Of a stretch of DNA of 64,000 bases, positions 18,048 to 55,450 are shown one piece after another. Location: contig OZ022243.1 in the NCBI GenBank assembly GCA_963978895.1, positions 11,616,896 through 11,680,895 on the forward strand, read 5' to 3'. Both the position numbers and the translations under genes were made by a program. How positions within the stretch are numbered: the first letter of the stretch is position 1; each line of letters opens with the position of its first letter. The notes below the pieces were generated by a model. It did not search any database. It was not told the origin of the DNA and was given only the letters and a program-made list of their open reading frames with translations. This stretch comes from Erpobdella octoculata. Taxonomy: Eukaryota; Annelida; Clitellata; Hirudinida; Erpobdellidae.

Positions 18048-20607
18048 TTACTCAGCTGTGTCGTCAACTGCTGAAATTTGTTCTGGAGTTACAATGGGAG
18101 CATTTTCACACTGTCCACCACACTTGCAGTGAATACTGCAAGGCAATCGCTTTTTATAACATCCGCATGATGTGGAACATAACAATGCACCCTTGGAGCA
18201 ACTGCATCTGATCTCCTGGAGAAGTTCTGGTGGTGCCGGATTGATGTCTGTAATAATTGGATGGATTTCTGCACTTGTACATGTATAGCCATACTCTTCC
18301 TTTGGCAAACCTGATCTCAAAGATTTCCATGTATTTGTCTGAAGATGAACTCGCAAACTGTGGAAATATGCTGCCCTGGATGTCGGTGGAAGGCGTTCCA
18401 GTGGTACATACTTCGTTGACATCATAATCATGTACCTGAATGAAATTAAAATTAATTTGTATTTTTCACGTAATTTTATTTATTTTATTTACTATTAACT
18501 ATTTTTTTGTCGTCAAGACTTGGGTATCAAAATTTTGTTGTCTTATTAATAAATCATGTTTTACATTGAACAATTTATAGTTATGTTCTTGAAGTTAATG
18601 GAAAATTACATGGAACAACATGGTGTTTTTCAATTGTGCAAAACATCTTAACAATAACATTGTTTAACATACTTTGCATTTAAAGAAAATTTAAGTTATT
18701 TACCTCAGCTCATCTAAAGTATGAATGGATTCTTTCGAGCCATACAGAGACAGCATAAACTCCTCTCCAATGCATCTGATGTCATCTTTTGAGGTTTTGG
18801 AATTTCCAAATGCTCTAAGTTTTTCTTTTTTAACCTCAGATAATTTTTGCAATAATTTGAATGCTTTTAACTTTCCCTGACCAAAAAACAATGACGTCGT
18901 GTCACATCCTGACATTGCATGTACAAAAGGCAACAGTTCACACGCTGACTTTCCTATCACCTTCTGTGCCTCAACAATATTAATTGTGTTTGTTTTGGTT
19001 TGTATGAAAATAGGATGTTCCTCGGAAACATGATGGATCAATAAAACCAGAATATCTGTGTCTTCAGAAATTACTGTAACAATTTCTTTTGATCGCCTTG
19101 CAAGCTCTAGAGCCAAACGAACGATTACAACATCGGCATCACCTTCCTCTCCCGCATGTTGAACAGATATGTTTTTCTCAAGTAGACATTTTCCGAGCAT
19201 CAATATGTAGTTTTGCTTATTTTTTTTATTACTCAGAAAGTCAAACTTGTTTGAAGGAATTGAAAAATTTTCATGGATGATGACTTCTGCTGATTGTGGT
19301 GCATTCAAACGACGCCTTTTTTGTTCCTGATCTTTTGTTGTAATAACGTCATAACTATCAAAAATGACATGCGGATGTTGGTCTGGAAACTTTTTATAAT
19401 GAGAAAAAATGTAGTTAACAAAAAGATCACAAGAATCCTTGATGCTACCGAGTTTAGGCCATGGAAGCTGCTGAAGTACAGCACAGCCATCAATTACATT
19501 TATTCTTGAACATAAATCATTTTTGACACATATGTCTGGACTCAGAGTTACTATGTGCTTGCCAAGTTGTGACTTAGGAGTCCTCCTCATGCTTCCATCA
19601 TCTGTAAACATTGCTGGAGCAACTGACGACAGTTCATAACTGTACAAGGATGGGTCAGGCTGTTGTGAATGAGACGCGATCACAATTAATCTTTGACTGA
19701 GTTCTGCAGTAGAAACATGAATTTTTTCATTCTGTCCTAATACTATACTCTTCTTCATCACCGAAAAGGTTACCACTTGATCAGACTTTTCAAATTGGAC
19801 TTGACCAATAGATTTTCCTGTAATTTTTTCCTGAATTTTGTTACCATTGTATCTGCTTGATCAACATTCACGCAGTCATCTGCAATTAAACCAGTGGAAA
19901 TGTTAACCAGACATTTATTTACTTGTGTCACGAATGGATTGTGACTTCTGAAGAAAGCCAAAAATTTCTCAACATGAGTCACGTCGTTCTTGACACGTGC
20001 TGCGGCTATGTCTCTGTGTTGGGCAGACCATGTTCCAGAATATTGGCCGGTTAAATTTCTAATTTCATCGGAATATTGTGCTAGAATGTGCGTAGCTAGT
20101 AGCCACACTGTTTTAGCAGCTTCACGGTGAGTTAGCACTCACTTGAATTGAGAGGTCATCTCCACGTTGCCGGCATGCACATAAAATAGTATCTTGTACC
20201 ATACACTTCTTCTTACTGTCGATCAACTCTACCTTACAAACTTGTGGATAAAATGCTGGATTCCGATTGTATTTATCTATGTCTGCCCTTTTTGCACAGA
20301 TGATGCAGTGTGTTGGGTAGTCAAACGGATCTGAGATCTTTCTACGAGTGACACGCTTGGAAGGCGGAAGCAACTTGGCAGCATTCTCCTCGACGACTTT
20401 TTGGACGTTTAATTTGTTACTATAATCGCGTCGACACTTTTCGTGAATTAAAAAAAACGAGTTGGATGATGTCAGTCTTACGATGTCCTTATCAATGTCA
20501 TCTTCACGTTGTACTGATGCCTCTATAATCGTCTTCTGACCTTTCTCCAAAACATTCGACAACTTTCCACCTTTCTTGCAAATTATGCAGAAACTCATGC
20601 TAGACAT
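18048..20607 (-). pseudogene. PIN/FEN1-like plus CXC multi-domain family, copy 1 (broken)
   Basis: Function is not known. In reading order, 20607-20148 encodes two zinc-binding modules (CIICKKGGK with a downstream EKC; CIICAKRADIDK with a later CAC). 20138-19770 is a helical segment starting VLTHREAAKTVWLL. 19776-18705 holds a region with spaced acidic motifs (FDSYDVI, EEGDADVVIV, SEDTDILVLLIHH, SGCDTTSLFFGQGK), which resembles the 5'-nuclease PIN/FEN1 fold. After a GT-AG intron (18703-18436) the last exon (18435-18048) carries LPPTSRAAYFHSLRVH and a Cys-rich tail (CSCSKGALLCSTSCGCYKKR), like a CXC DNA-binding domain. A frameshift at about 19780 and a deletion with frameshift at about 20140 break the frame. 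Similar proteins are multi-copy in many invertebrate genomes, to my knowledge without an assigned function. Confidence 0.7.
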
Positions 20608-20962
20608 TTCTGGAACAAATAGAAAAAACTAGAGTGCTAACATTTAATTATAACATTATATTTATGTCATTAAATTCCAACAACTAATCTACTTATTTAG
20701 CTTACAATTTTAATAAAAAAGAGCTTGTCGCAACTTTATTATACGAGTTTGTAGGGATGCTGGAATCAAAATCTACAAGCAAACAGAATATTAAAGTTAA
20801 CTTTATAGAAATATTAAACACGAACCGTTGTCACCAGAGTCAGTAATGTCGTTAAAGAAGGAAATAGTGCACAGAAATATAAAAAACGTTGCATTGCCTA
20901 ATAACTAACAAATAATAAATGTAATAATAAATTAATTACTAATAATTACATGTTCCTACAAG
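20608..20962 (-). repeat. 5' flank shared by both copies of the PIN/CXC family
   Basis: This upstream block matches 56935-57110 plus 61622-61816 closely (CTAGACATTTCTGGAA side through TTAATTACATGTTCCTAC). The match ends abruptly at TGTTCCTAC in both copies, so the repeated unit has a defined outer boundary, unlike a random gene duplicate. Confidence 0.65.
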
Positions 20963-21813
20963 TTTCAGCTCAGCCGGTCAACTTATCGCTCACCTGTAGG
21001 CCAGTGTAGGCTATCAAACTCGCTCCGAAATCTTATTTAAATAAAGTTTTTACAAGCTGTTAACGACGGATTCAGATTAAAGACTATATTGTCTAACCTT
21101 TGAATATCTTTATTCGCTTCCAACGTTTTAATCCACCTTTCAAAATCAATTTTTATCCAACGTACCCAATAATAATAAACAGTTTCAAATTCGTTCAAAA
21201 TTTCATATGTTCCAAATATTTTACAAAAAAATTATTTCAACCACAATAATATACAAATTAACCCAAAGCTTTTCATATAAAGAAACATAATCATGAATAA
21301 ATTTTAAGCTATTGATGCGATTTTCAAACTTTTTACCGGACTACTAGTAGAGTGGTAACAGCAGGATGATAAACCATGGTCGAAGAATATTTTGAAAACT
21401 TTTTGATAATCTCAGTTAACGTTATTTATAAATTTTTAAATCGCTCGTGAAAGTTTCTGTCTTTTAGTTTTTTTGTTATTAAATATTTTTTAAAACTCAC
21501 CAAATATATCTGTATGAGTTTATATATAAATATCTGGATGTTTTATTATAACATTATTATACTGGCATTTCGACACTTGTTATATTCTTCAGTAAATTTT
21601 CGGGCTCACCGTGAGCTTCCCTTACTCAAAAATCCTAGCTACGTCAATGACAAGAGATCAATGAAAAATTTTAATTTTTAAGCAGGAGCGCTGCTCATGA
21701 ACAACAATGTCACATCCGATCAATTAGAAAATTTCCACCTACGAAAACAATCACAGAGCGTCAATAAGGAATATTATAGTATTTTTGTGACGCTCTTTTG
21801 ACTCTGTAGCCAT
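20963..21813. other. Non-coding, AT-rich
   Basis: No gene seen. A short stem (CAGAGCGTCA ... TGACGCTCTT) lies at about 21754-21798. Confidence 0.4.
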
Positions 21814-22515
21814 TAGCAGCAGTAGGTAAAAAGCTGACCGCAGAATTTCGGACTGGTAAAAGGCTTACCACCGCTAACTGTGATTGGTTCAATTCTGATA
21901 ATTAACAGACGTGGTTTGCAATTTACCAATCACTATTTTTGCTGCAAGCCATTCCTAGTTAACAGTGCTCACTATTGTACCTATATATCAATGGTGCTCA
22001 TATAAATGGCTATCGAGAATGCGTTGCAAAATTTTGTCATAAGCATTTTAAAGGTAGTAAATATTGTAGCAACTACGTTAATTTCCTTATACCAATAAGG
22101 TAGAATATTTTGCAATAATTCATTTGTATGTCATACATTTAAATTAATTGTTGCAAAATTTTTGATCTTGTTGGTATAAAAAACTAAATATTTCTTCATT
22201 ATTTTCCACTTTTTGAAGATTTTTTAAAGAGATTTTGTGACGCGAAATAGCTAAAGACAGGATGGTAAAATAGCCATTTGCGTGCACGGTCAAAAGATCC
22301 ACCAAATGATTTGCTGCAAAAAAAGTTATGGCTCAATTGCTTATCATGTTTTTCACGTGACCAGATTTGGTAAACTAATCTCAACTTAGTCAGCAGTACC
22401 AGCATTTTTACCAGTCTGCGAGAAGCAGACAGCTTTTTTTACCAGTCTGCGGTACGCAGTCAGCTTTTTTTTACCAGTCTGCGGTACGCAGTCAGCTTTT
22501 TACCCGCCGCTGCCA
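21814..22515. mobile_element. MITE with TIRs and CTGCGGTACGCAG repeats
   Basis: Left end TAGCAGCAGTAGGTAAAAAG and CTGACCGCAG, inverted at the right as CTGCGGTACGCAGTCAGC, TTTTTACCCGCCGCTGCCA. The right end carries three tandem units of about 31 bp (22409, 22440, 22472), each with TACCAGTCTGCG; two contain the perfect palindrome CTGCGGTACGCAG. No clear target duplication. The right end is about 110 bp upstream of the proposed SPTLC2 start codon. Confidence 0.6.
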
Positions 22516-22627
22516 TTAGCCTCACTTAAAAACTGTTTAATCACTTTACTTTGATCGGTCCAAACTTATCGGGAGTATACCTTGGCCGTTGTGAGGTTGG
22601 GTTCACAGTTTAGCAATCGGTGACGAG

Positions 22628-48876
<26,249 letters not shown>

Positions 48877-49129
48877 TTGAAATTTTTTGTTGAACTTGGA
48901 GGATTTGTACTCAAGGGATGATCTTGTTGCAATGTTTTCAGAATGTTTTTATTTTCAATTAAATTACTTTGTTTTTCATGTCATTCTGTATTTAAGCTCT
49001 CGAATGAATTAATTTTGAAGCTTTCTCTGTTCATGATTTTGCTCCATCGTAATAAGTGCTTCTCAATTTTATAATTGTATATGCTAATCATTATTTTCAT
49101 TTAATTGGTTATTGAGGCCACCCTAATTA

Positions 49130-49940
49130 CAAGTTCTATTTTTCATGAAGAATATGTTTACACAAATATTTATTGTGAAACTTTATAATTACCAGTTGAA
49201 TGTATTGTATTGTTCCACGAAATAATTGTTTACATGTTCAGCAATATTTTTTTAAATGTTTCCACGCTCTTGTGACGACATCTAGTCTGAAGGTTGTGGA
49301 TGTTTTTACTTGACTTCACTAGTTTCATTTTATGTTGAGATCTTATTTATGGCGAAAGTTTGTAACATTCAGTTGAATGTATCGTATTGTTTAATAAAAC
49401 AATTTTCCACTTGTGCAGAAGTAATTTTTTGTTCAAATGCTCCAACTATCTGGTGACGACTTATTGTCTGAAGGATCTGTATGTTTTTAATGTACGTCTC
49501 TATATCTCTGTGCTATCTTGTGACGACATTTAGTCTGAAGGTTTTGGATATTTTCAGTTTAATTCACCAGTTTCATGCTATTGTTGAGGTTTTTGGTATA
49601 ATAAACTGTGTACTTTGCTGTTAAGTGTATTGTATTCTTAAATAGAACAATTGTCTATATGTGCAGCAGTAATTATTTTAAATGCTCCAACTATCTGGTG
49701 ACGACTTATTGTCTGAAGGTTCTGTATGTTTTCAGTGTACATCTCTAGCTTCGGGCTATTGCTGAGGTGCATAGTGAAACTTTATCATTTTCATCTGATG
49801 TTTTCTATAGTTCTATAAAACAACTGTCTACTTGTGCGACAATATTTTTCGAAATGCTTCCACTATCTTATGACGACGTGTAGTCGGAAGATTGTAGATA
49901 TTTTTGATTTTCATAACCAGTTTCATGTTAGTTTTTGGTT
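49130..49940. repeat. Tandem repeat, about 178-bp unit, after SPTLC2
   Basis: Five marks of GACGACWTYTAGTCTGAAGG at about 49275, 49455, 49524, 49700 and 49871. Units include AGTTGAATGTATTGTATTGT, a TAATAAAACAATT or ATAAAACAACT motif and ACTTGTGCAGAAGTAAT. One unit is shortened to about 69 bp. Confidence 0.75.
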
Positions 49941-50070
49941 ATTTTAAACTGCTTGAAAATATCTTGTAAGGAACAAAGATTGTTTGCATATTTAATTGGT
50001 CTATGTCAACAAACTTTGCTGGAATGCAGAACTTAATTTTGTTGAACCTGCTAGTCAGTAGTGGATTTCA

Positions 50071-51338
50071 GGGGCGCAGCCAAAAAATTTTTGGGGGTGC
50101 CTGGCAGAGATGTTGCGAGTACTTATGGTCCGAGTACGAGTACAAGTACGAGTACCATGGTATCGAGTACGAGTACGAGTACGAGTATCAAGTTATCGAG
50201 TACGAGTACGAGTACTGAGGTCTCGAGTACAAGTACGAGTACGAGTACAAGAAATTTTTAGCGAGTACTTTTCGAGTACTTTTTAAAGTCAACAAAATAA
50301 TAGTTTATTCTACATCAAAAAACTATTACATTTCAGAAAAATTAGCGACGACAGATTAGAGTCCGACACCCTATGGGGTCTTAAAATTATTCCGCCGTGG
50401 CTGAACACAGTGAACACACGTTCTACTGGTGAACTTGATGCTGGAATACTTAAGGCACGAAGTGCTGGGTGATACAGTTTGTCAAGGTCACTGGAATGAT
50501 TCTGCCAAAACGTTAGTGCATCATCCACATCACCAGTGATTCTCATCTCAATATATCTGGTCAACTGTGCATCGACATCAAAGCAGGTGTCATCTAACGC
50601 CGATGAATACTTGTGAAACAACTTTGACTTTTGGCTGGTAGGGGTGAGCCAGATGAACGGTACGAGTACGAGTACCAAGTACTACATCTCTGTATACTAG
50701 ATTTCAGCAAGTATAAACAAAATATTAACCCAAACAACTGTTTAGTAAACAAGCAAACTTTTTTTAGAGAAGGTGTCGCATATGCGAGTACGAGTACGAG
50801 TACTTAGTGGAATAACGAGTACGAGTACGAGTACTGAGTGGAATAACGAGTACGAGTACGAGTACCAAGGTTCCGAGTACAAGTACGAGTACGAGTACTT
50901 GAAAATGGTACTCGAGTTGTACTCGAGTACGAGTACCAAGTACTACATCTCTGGTGCCTGGGGGGAGAAACTGATTAGTAAAGAGTTTTACTGAGAAATG
51001 TACGACCCGCAAAAGTCAAGGCTTAACGAAAGTTTCAGCAAAAAATAGTAATAAAAAACCATAAGACATTTAATTTTTAACAATAAATTATAATATGAAT
51101 TTCAGCCGACGTTTTTTCTGCAAAAAATTGTCGATGACGGTTTCTTCATTTATGTTTAGGTCGTGATTGATGGTCATTTGGGCAAGGCCATTCAGTCTTG
51201 TCTGGTCCATTGTGATGCAGAGATGAGATTTGTGACTGCGCATAGTTGAGAAGGATCTGCTGGCACGGAAGAAAGGGGCAACGTGATGAAGACTTTCAGC
51301 AGCGTATTTATTTGCGGGTGGATGACTTCCCATTGATT
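50071..51338 (-). mobile_element. ZMYM1-type hAT remnant hosting a nested hAT
   Basis: The left border reads CAGGGGCGCAGCCAAAAAAT. On the far side, 51333-51088 (minus strand) codes the hAT C-terminal dimerisation region (SRSFSTMRSHKSHLCITMDQ, RLNGLAQMTIN). The element is interrupted by the one at 50105-50953 and cut at its other end by Helitron-like sequence. Confidence 0.6.
50105..50953 (-). mobile_element. Complete small hAT element rich in GAGTAC
   Basis: Ends CAGAGATGTTGCGAGTACTT and AAGTACTACATCTCTG; 8-bp duplication GTGCCTGG (50097-50104 and 50954-50961). Both flanks are arrays of GAGTAC/GTACGA. The middle (50678-50310, minus strand) keeps the hAT dimerisation domain (HPALRALSIPASSSPVERVF, TVFSHGGIIL). 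A second internal copy of the right end at 50676-50692 suggests nesting or internal duplication. Confidence 0.9.
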
Positions 51339-51430
51339 CTCATTATGATCCGATAAATAGTGTAGCAATGCATAAAGGACATGCATACATACATATATAC
51401 ATACATACATACATACATACATACATGCTT
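51339..51430 (-). mobile_element. Helitron-associated block, inverted copy
   Basis: Inverse of the block at 13478-13632: (CATA)n then GGACATGCATAC, TAGTGTAGCAATGCATAAAG and TCATTATGATCCG. Confidence 0.55.
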
Positions 51431-51480
51431 TCATACATACATACTATTACATACATAATCTCATTTACATAATACTATTG

Positions 51481-52380
51481 ATAGCTCGTCAAAAATGACG
51501 GATTTTTTAAAATCCCCTAATATATATTACTAGAGATAGCCCGTCATAAATGACGGATTTTTTTAAATTTCATAAATTATTTTTCGATTGTACTGTCACC
51601 CATGGAACCCCGCATAGTGCAATGTTCCATGCGCCACCTCTTTTGATTTTTAGGACTGACAGTGTACAATTGCGTAATAACTTTTATTACACGCCTGTGC
51701 GCCATAATTTTAGCAACTGCTGACTACTGACCACCGCGGCCGCCGCGTTATGCGAAATTGTTAACATACATAGAGACATAGGTTTTGTCCTTCCCAAGGA
51801 CGGATGTTTTAAAATTAAGATGTACAAAAACAAAATGACTTTTGATAACCATACAAAGAAATTTTCTATATATTAGCAACTTTAATGAAATTTTTTATTG
51901 TGTTTAAATTTTCAATGTACTAACGTATTTCATATAAGTTCAAAGGATGTGAAAATTAAAGAGTGCAATAATTATTTATTAAAGAATTTTAGTATACACG
52001 ACATTTCTTGTGAATTGACGGCCATCGTTGAGAAGGTGTCCTTGCTTCTGAGATTTTTTTAAATCTCATTATATAATATTTTTCGATTGCATTGCCACTT
52101 CTTTTGATCTCTAAATAAAAGCTGTAGGTTTTATTTAGGAGTCCATGGTATATAGGTACAATTGCATAATAACATTTATTACACACTTGCGCGCAATAAA
52201 TTCTTACGTGCACATCGATATCGTCTATACGACTAATTATTACGTAAGCGTGACAGAATCAGTGAGTGAGTGACGTGGGCTACTATAATATAGATTTTAC
52301 GCATTGTACAATCGCATAATAACTTCTATTACATGCCTGCGCGCATTAATTTTATTAACTGATGATTGTTGACCACCGAA
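51481..52380 (-). mobile_element. Second Helitron-like family, modular
   Basis: At 51530-51556 the minus strand reads the hairpin CCGTCATTTATGACGG followed by GCTATCTCTAGT, a Helitron-type 3' end. A near copy lies at 51481-51510. Downstream, the module TACAATTGCGTAATAACTTT + TATTACACGCCTGTGCGC recurs at about 51667, 52155 and 52307, each about 20 bp before a GCGC-containing stretch. No Rep/helicase coding. Confidence 0.55.
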
Positions 52381-52639
52381 GCCGTTTAGATCATCATAGA
52401 CTTATAAATGTGACAAGAAACGAAAACCATCGTTAACGAAAATAAATTGAAGCCGTTAACGAAATGGTAATGGAAACGTAAATAATTCCATAAAACGACA
52501 ACGAAATTTAAAAAATTTAAAAAACGACAACTGAAACTGAAATAAACAAATCGGAAATAACAAATTAAATTTTTTTTTAACTAAAACTAGCTGCTCAAAT
52601 TTTTATTTATTTTCTTTGGTGACTATAATTATTTATTAT

Positions 52640-53784
52640 TATTATTATTAAATAATTAGGAAGAAGTTGTTCTTTCTACCGATTCCAGCTCAATTTGTAA
52701 GGTTGCCATGTTTCCCTCATACCCTGCAGCTGGTGGTCAGAGATCTAAATAAGTTTTAAACATATAATGCTCCAAAACAAGGACACTAGTGGGCAAAATA
52801 AAAAAGTCATCAGTGGCAAATCAATCACTAAACGAAAAATACCACTTTACTTTATTAATTGACTGTCCTACTAGGTGGTCGAATACATTTTTCATGATAG
52901 ACAGAATGATCACAGTGAAGGACACACTGAACGATATTATTAATCCTCAAAACCTCTATGGACTGATGAATAGCAAATGGAAAAAATTAGAAATAATTAA
53001 ATTCTTGCTGGAACCCTTCGCTCATCACACTAAGTTGTTGGAAAATGATAACATGTCACTTTCTTACATGCTTCCTGCAGTTTTGGACCTGGAGGAACAT
53101 TTAAAAAAGTGCCAGAGTATGACTGAGCTCCATAATGAAATTTTGTAACAACCAATTGTTAGTTTCAACGAAACATGTTCCACGTTTCTTTTAAATTCTC
53201 TTTCAAACCGTTTCAGATATATCCGCGATGTTACTGCTTCAAATTTTGTTGTTCTGCCAGCTGCAGCAACATTGCTAGATTTAAGATACAATTGGACATT
53301 TCTATTATCCCACAACGCAGCTTTGTTAGTAATAACCAAGGAATTTATTTTGAAAAAGACACAAAACTTCAATACAGAAATTTCAGTTGAACAACAGCAA
53401 GATCGAGGTAGCCAGGATGAAGACTTAGATACACGACCTGCAAAACACTTTAAACATTTAGCCACCTTAGTTATTCCCTCACAGGTTAAACTGGTAATGG
53501 CTAAATCTCAGACGGACATTGAGATGACAACATATCTCACAGTCCTGCAAAATGGAAAACATAACCCATTGCCTGATGAAGAGAACTGCATAGCTGAATA
53601 GGGAAAAAAGACAGGCCTTCCAGTTTTAAAAGATTTCGCCCAGAATATATTATCTCTGCCATGTTCAGAAACGTTTATAGAACGTTTGTTTTCAACATGT
53701 GAGATGCTCACATCTGGGAGACGCAACATGAGCAGCAACTTAAAGAAACTTGTATTTTTGAAACATAATTTAAAATTGGTTTAA
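52640..53784 (+). pseudogene. ZBED4-like hAT transposase, decayed
   Basis: Plus-strand pieces in order: LQLVVRDLNK (about 52733), then 52789-53148 with LLIDCPTRWSNTFFMIDRM (the CxxxRW motif), KFLLEPFAHHTKLLEND and MLPAVLDLEEHL. 53160-53601 carries YIRDVTASNFVVLPAAATLLD. 53602-53784 has the C-terminal dimerisation motif LPCSETFIERLFSTCEMLTS and LKKLVFLKHNLKLV. Stops at 53146 and 53599 and a frameshift upstream break it. Confidence 0.82.
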
Positions 53785-54414
53785 ATTTACCTTTTAATAA
53801 GTATTTCATGTTAGCAGTAAAAAAATTGCATCAAGTTTGTTTTCTTTTAATTCATTAAGCATTTTTGAAAACGGAAACGAAAACTGAAACTACATTAAAT
53901 GTTTCAAAACGAAATAGAAACTGGAACTAAAATAATGATAAAACTACAACAGAAACTGAAATAGAAATAAGCTTTTCGAAACGAAACGGAAAATTTGATA
54001 GAATGCATTGTTAATCAGTTTTGAGGTATTTTTAATTTTTTAAGTCTCTAGGTCATCGGGAAGTTAGTTTAAAATCGATTGCAAATTTGACGACAGACAG
54101 ACCGACAGAAAGACAAACAGAATATCATATGACGTTATTGATTTTTTTCTCGACGGAAACATATTCATCTGTAAAAAAATAATGATGATTAAGTCTTTTC
54201 ATTTTTAAATGCACTGTAGATCTATATGTAAAGATCAAAATTGTATAAACTACTATAAACATAAGTTATGAAAATGAATAACAGAAACTTTTATATATTT
54301 TTCCATACTAACCACTTTTTTCCGATAGAACATTGTGACAAGCAATAATACCCATCACATATGTGGTGTCATGTTCAGTGAATTACAGTTTGGTATAACT
54401 TCTGCCGCTCTTTA
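53785..54414. other. Non-coding flank of hAT remnant
   Basis: GAAACGAAA/GAAACTGAAA repeats at 53870-53990 mirror the composition of 52415-52560 and probably belong to the hAT ends. No gene. Confidence 0.4.
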
Positions 54415-55450
54415 GTGGTTAATCTCTTTTCTCTCTAATCGTTCTCATAATGTTCGTCTTGGTGAGCAAACCTCCAAAAAGTACGATGTTTCTTTCGGTG
54501 TTCCCCAAGGTTCAATCCTTGGACCCCTTCTTTTCATTCTCTACACTTCTTATATTGTCAACATCGCCTCTCGACACGAAGTTCTTATTCACCTCTATGC
54601 TGATGACACCCGCCAGCTATATATTCAACTTGCCACACAAGACATTTGCCTAGCTGAAACAAAGCTTGCAAACTGTTTCGTTGAAATTCAAAAATGGGGC
54701 TCAGCCATGCGCCTGAAGCTCAATATTTCTAAAACAGAACTCATCTGGTTTGATCAAAGGCCTCAGCCCATATCCATGAGTTCAGGCTCTATTAATATCG
54801 GTGACTGCACGATCTCGTCTTCGAATGTTGTTCGTGATCTCGGAGTGTATCTTGACTCTGGCTTGTCAATGACCCACCATATCTCTGCCATTACAAGGGC
54901 CTGCTACTTCCATCTACGCCGAATCCGTCAAGTGAAGCGCTGCCTTAACGAGCAGTGCATTCGTACCCTAGTCCAGGCTTTTGTCATCTCAAGAGTAGAC
55001 TACTGCAACTCAGTGCTGGCAGGTCTACCATCATCGTCCTTAAAACGCCTAACTTCTGTACTCCATGCGGCCACTTGGCTTGTCAAAGATCTCGGTCCCC
55101 GAGACCACATCACCCCAACTTTACGTCAACTTCATTGGCTACCTATCCCTGCTAGAATGAATTTTAAAATATGCCTCTTAATGTTTAACATATTCACTGG
55201 ATCTTCTCCCTCCTATCTGTCATCTCTCGTTTCGCGATGCTCGTCGCTCCCTGCAAGGCGGCGTCTTCGTTCTACTAGCAGGGACGACTTCGTCTCTGTC
55301 CGGTCTCGTCTCAAATTTGGAAACAGAGTTTTTGCCATCTCTGGCCCAACTTACTGGAACAGCTTGCCTGTACATATTCGTCAATCTAATGACGCTACTC
55401 AATTTAAAACTAGATTAAAAACTTATCTCTTTAGTAAGTTCTTTGACTAG
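54415..55450 (+). pseudogene. 5'-truncated L2/CR1-type LINE reverse transcriptase
   Basis: Starts inside the RT palm: FGVPQGSILGPLLFILYTS, the catalytic YADDT box, then after a one-base shift within the LYIQL stretch a 247-residue frame to 55450 (LNISKTELIWFDQRPQ, RDLGVYLDSGLSMTHHI, DYCNSVLAGLPSSSLKRL, RDHITPTLRQLHWLPI and WNSLPVHIRQS). These C-terminal blocks are typical of L2-like LINEs. The endonuclease and the first half of the RT are missing. Confidence 0.85.
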
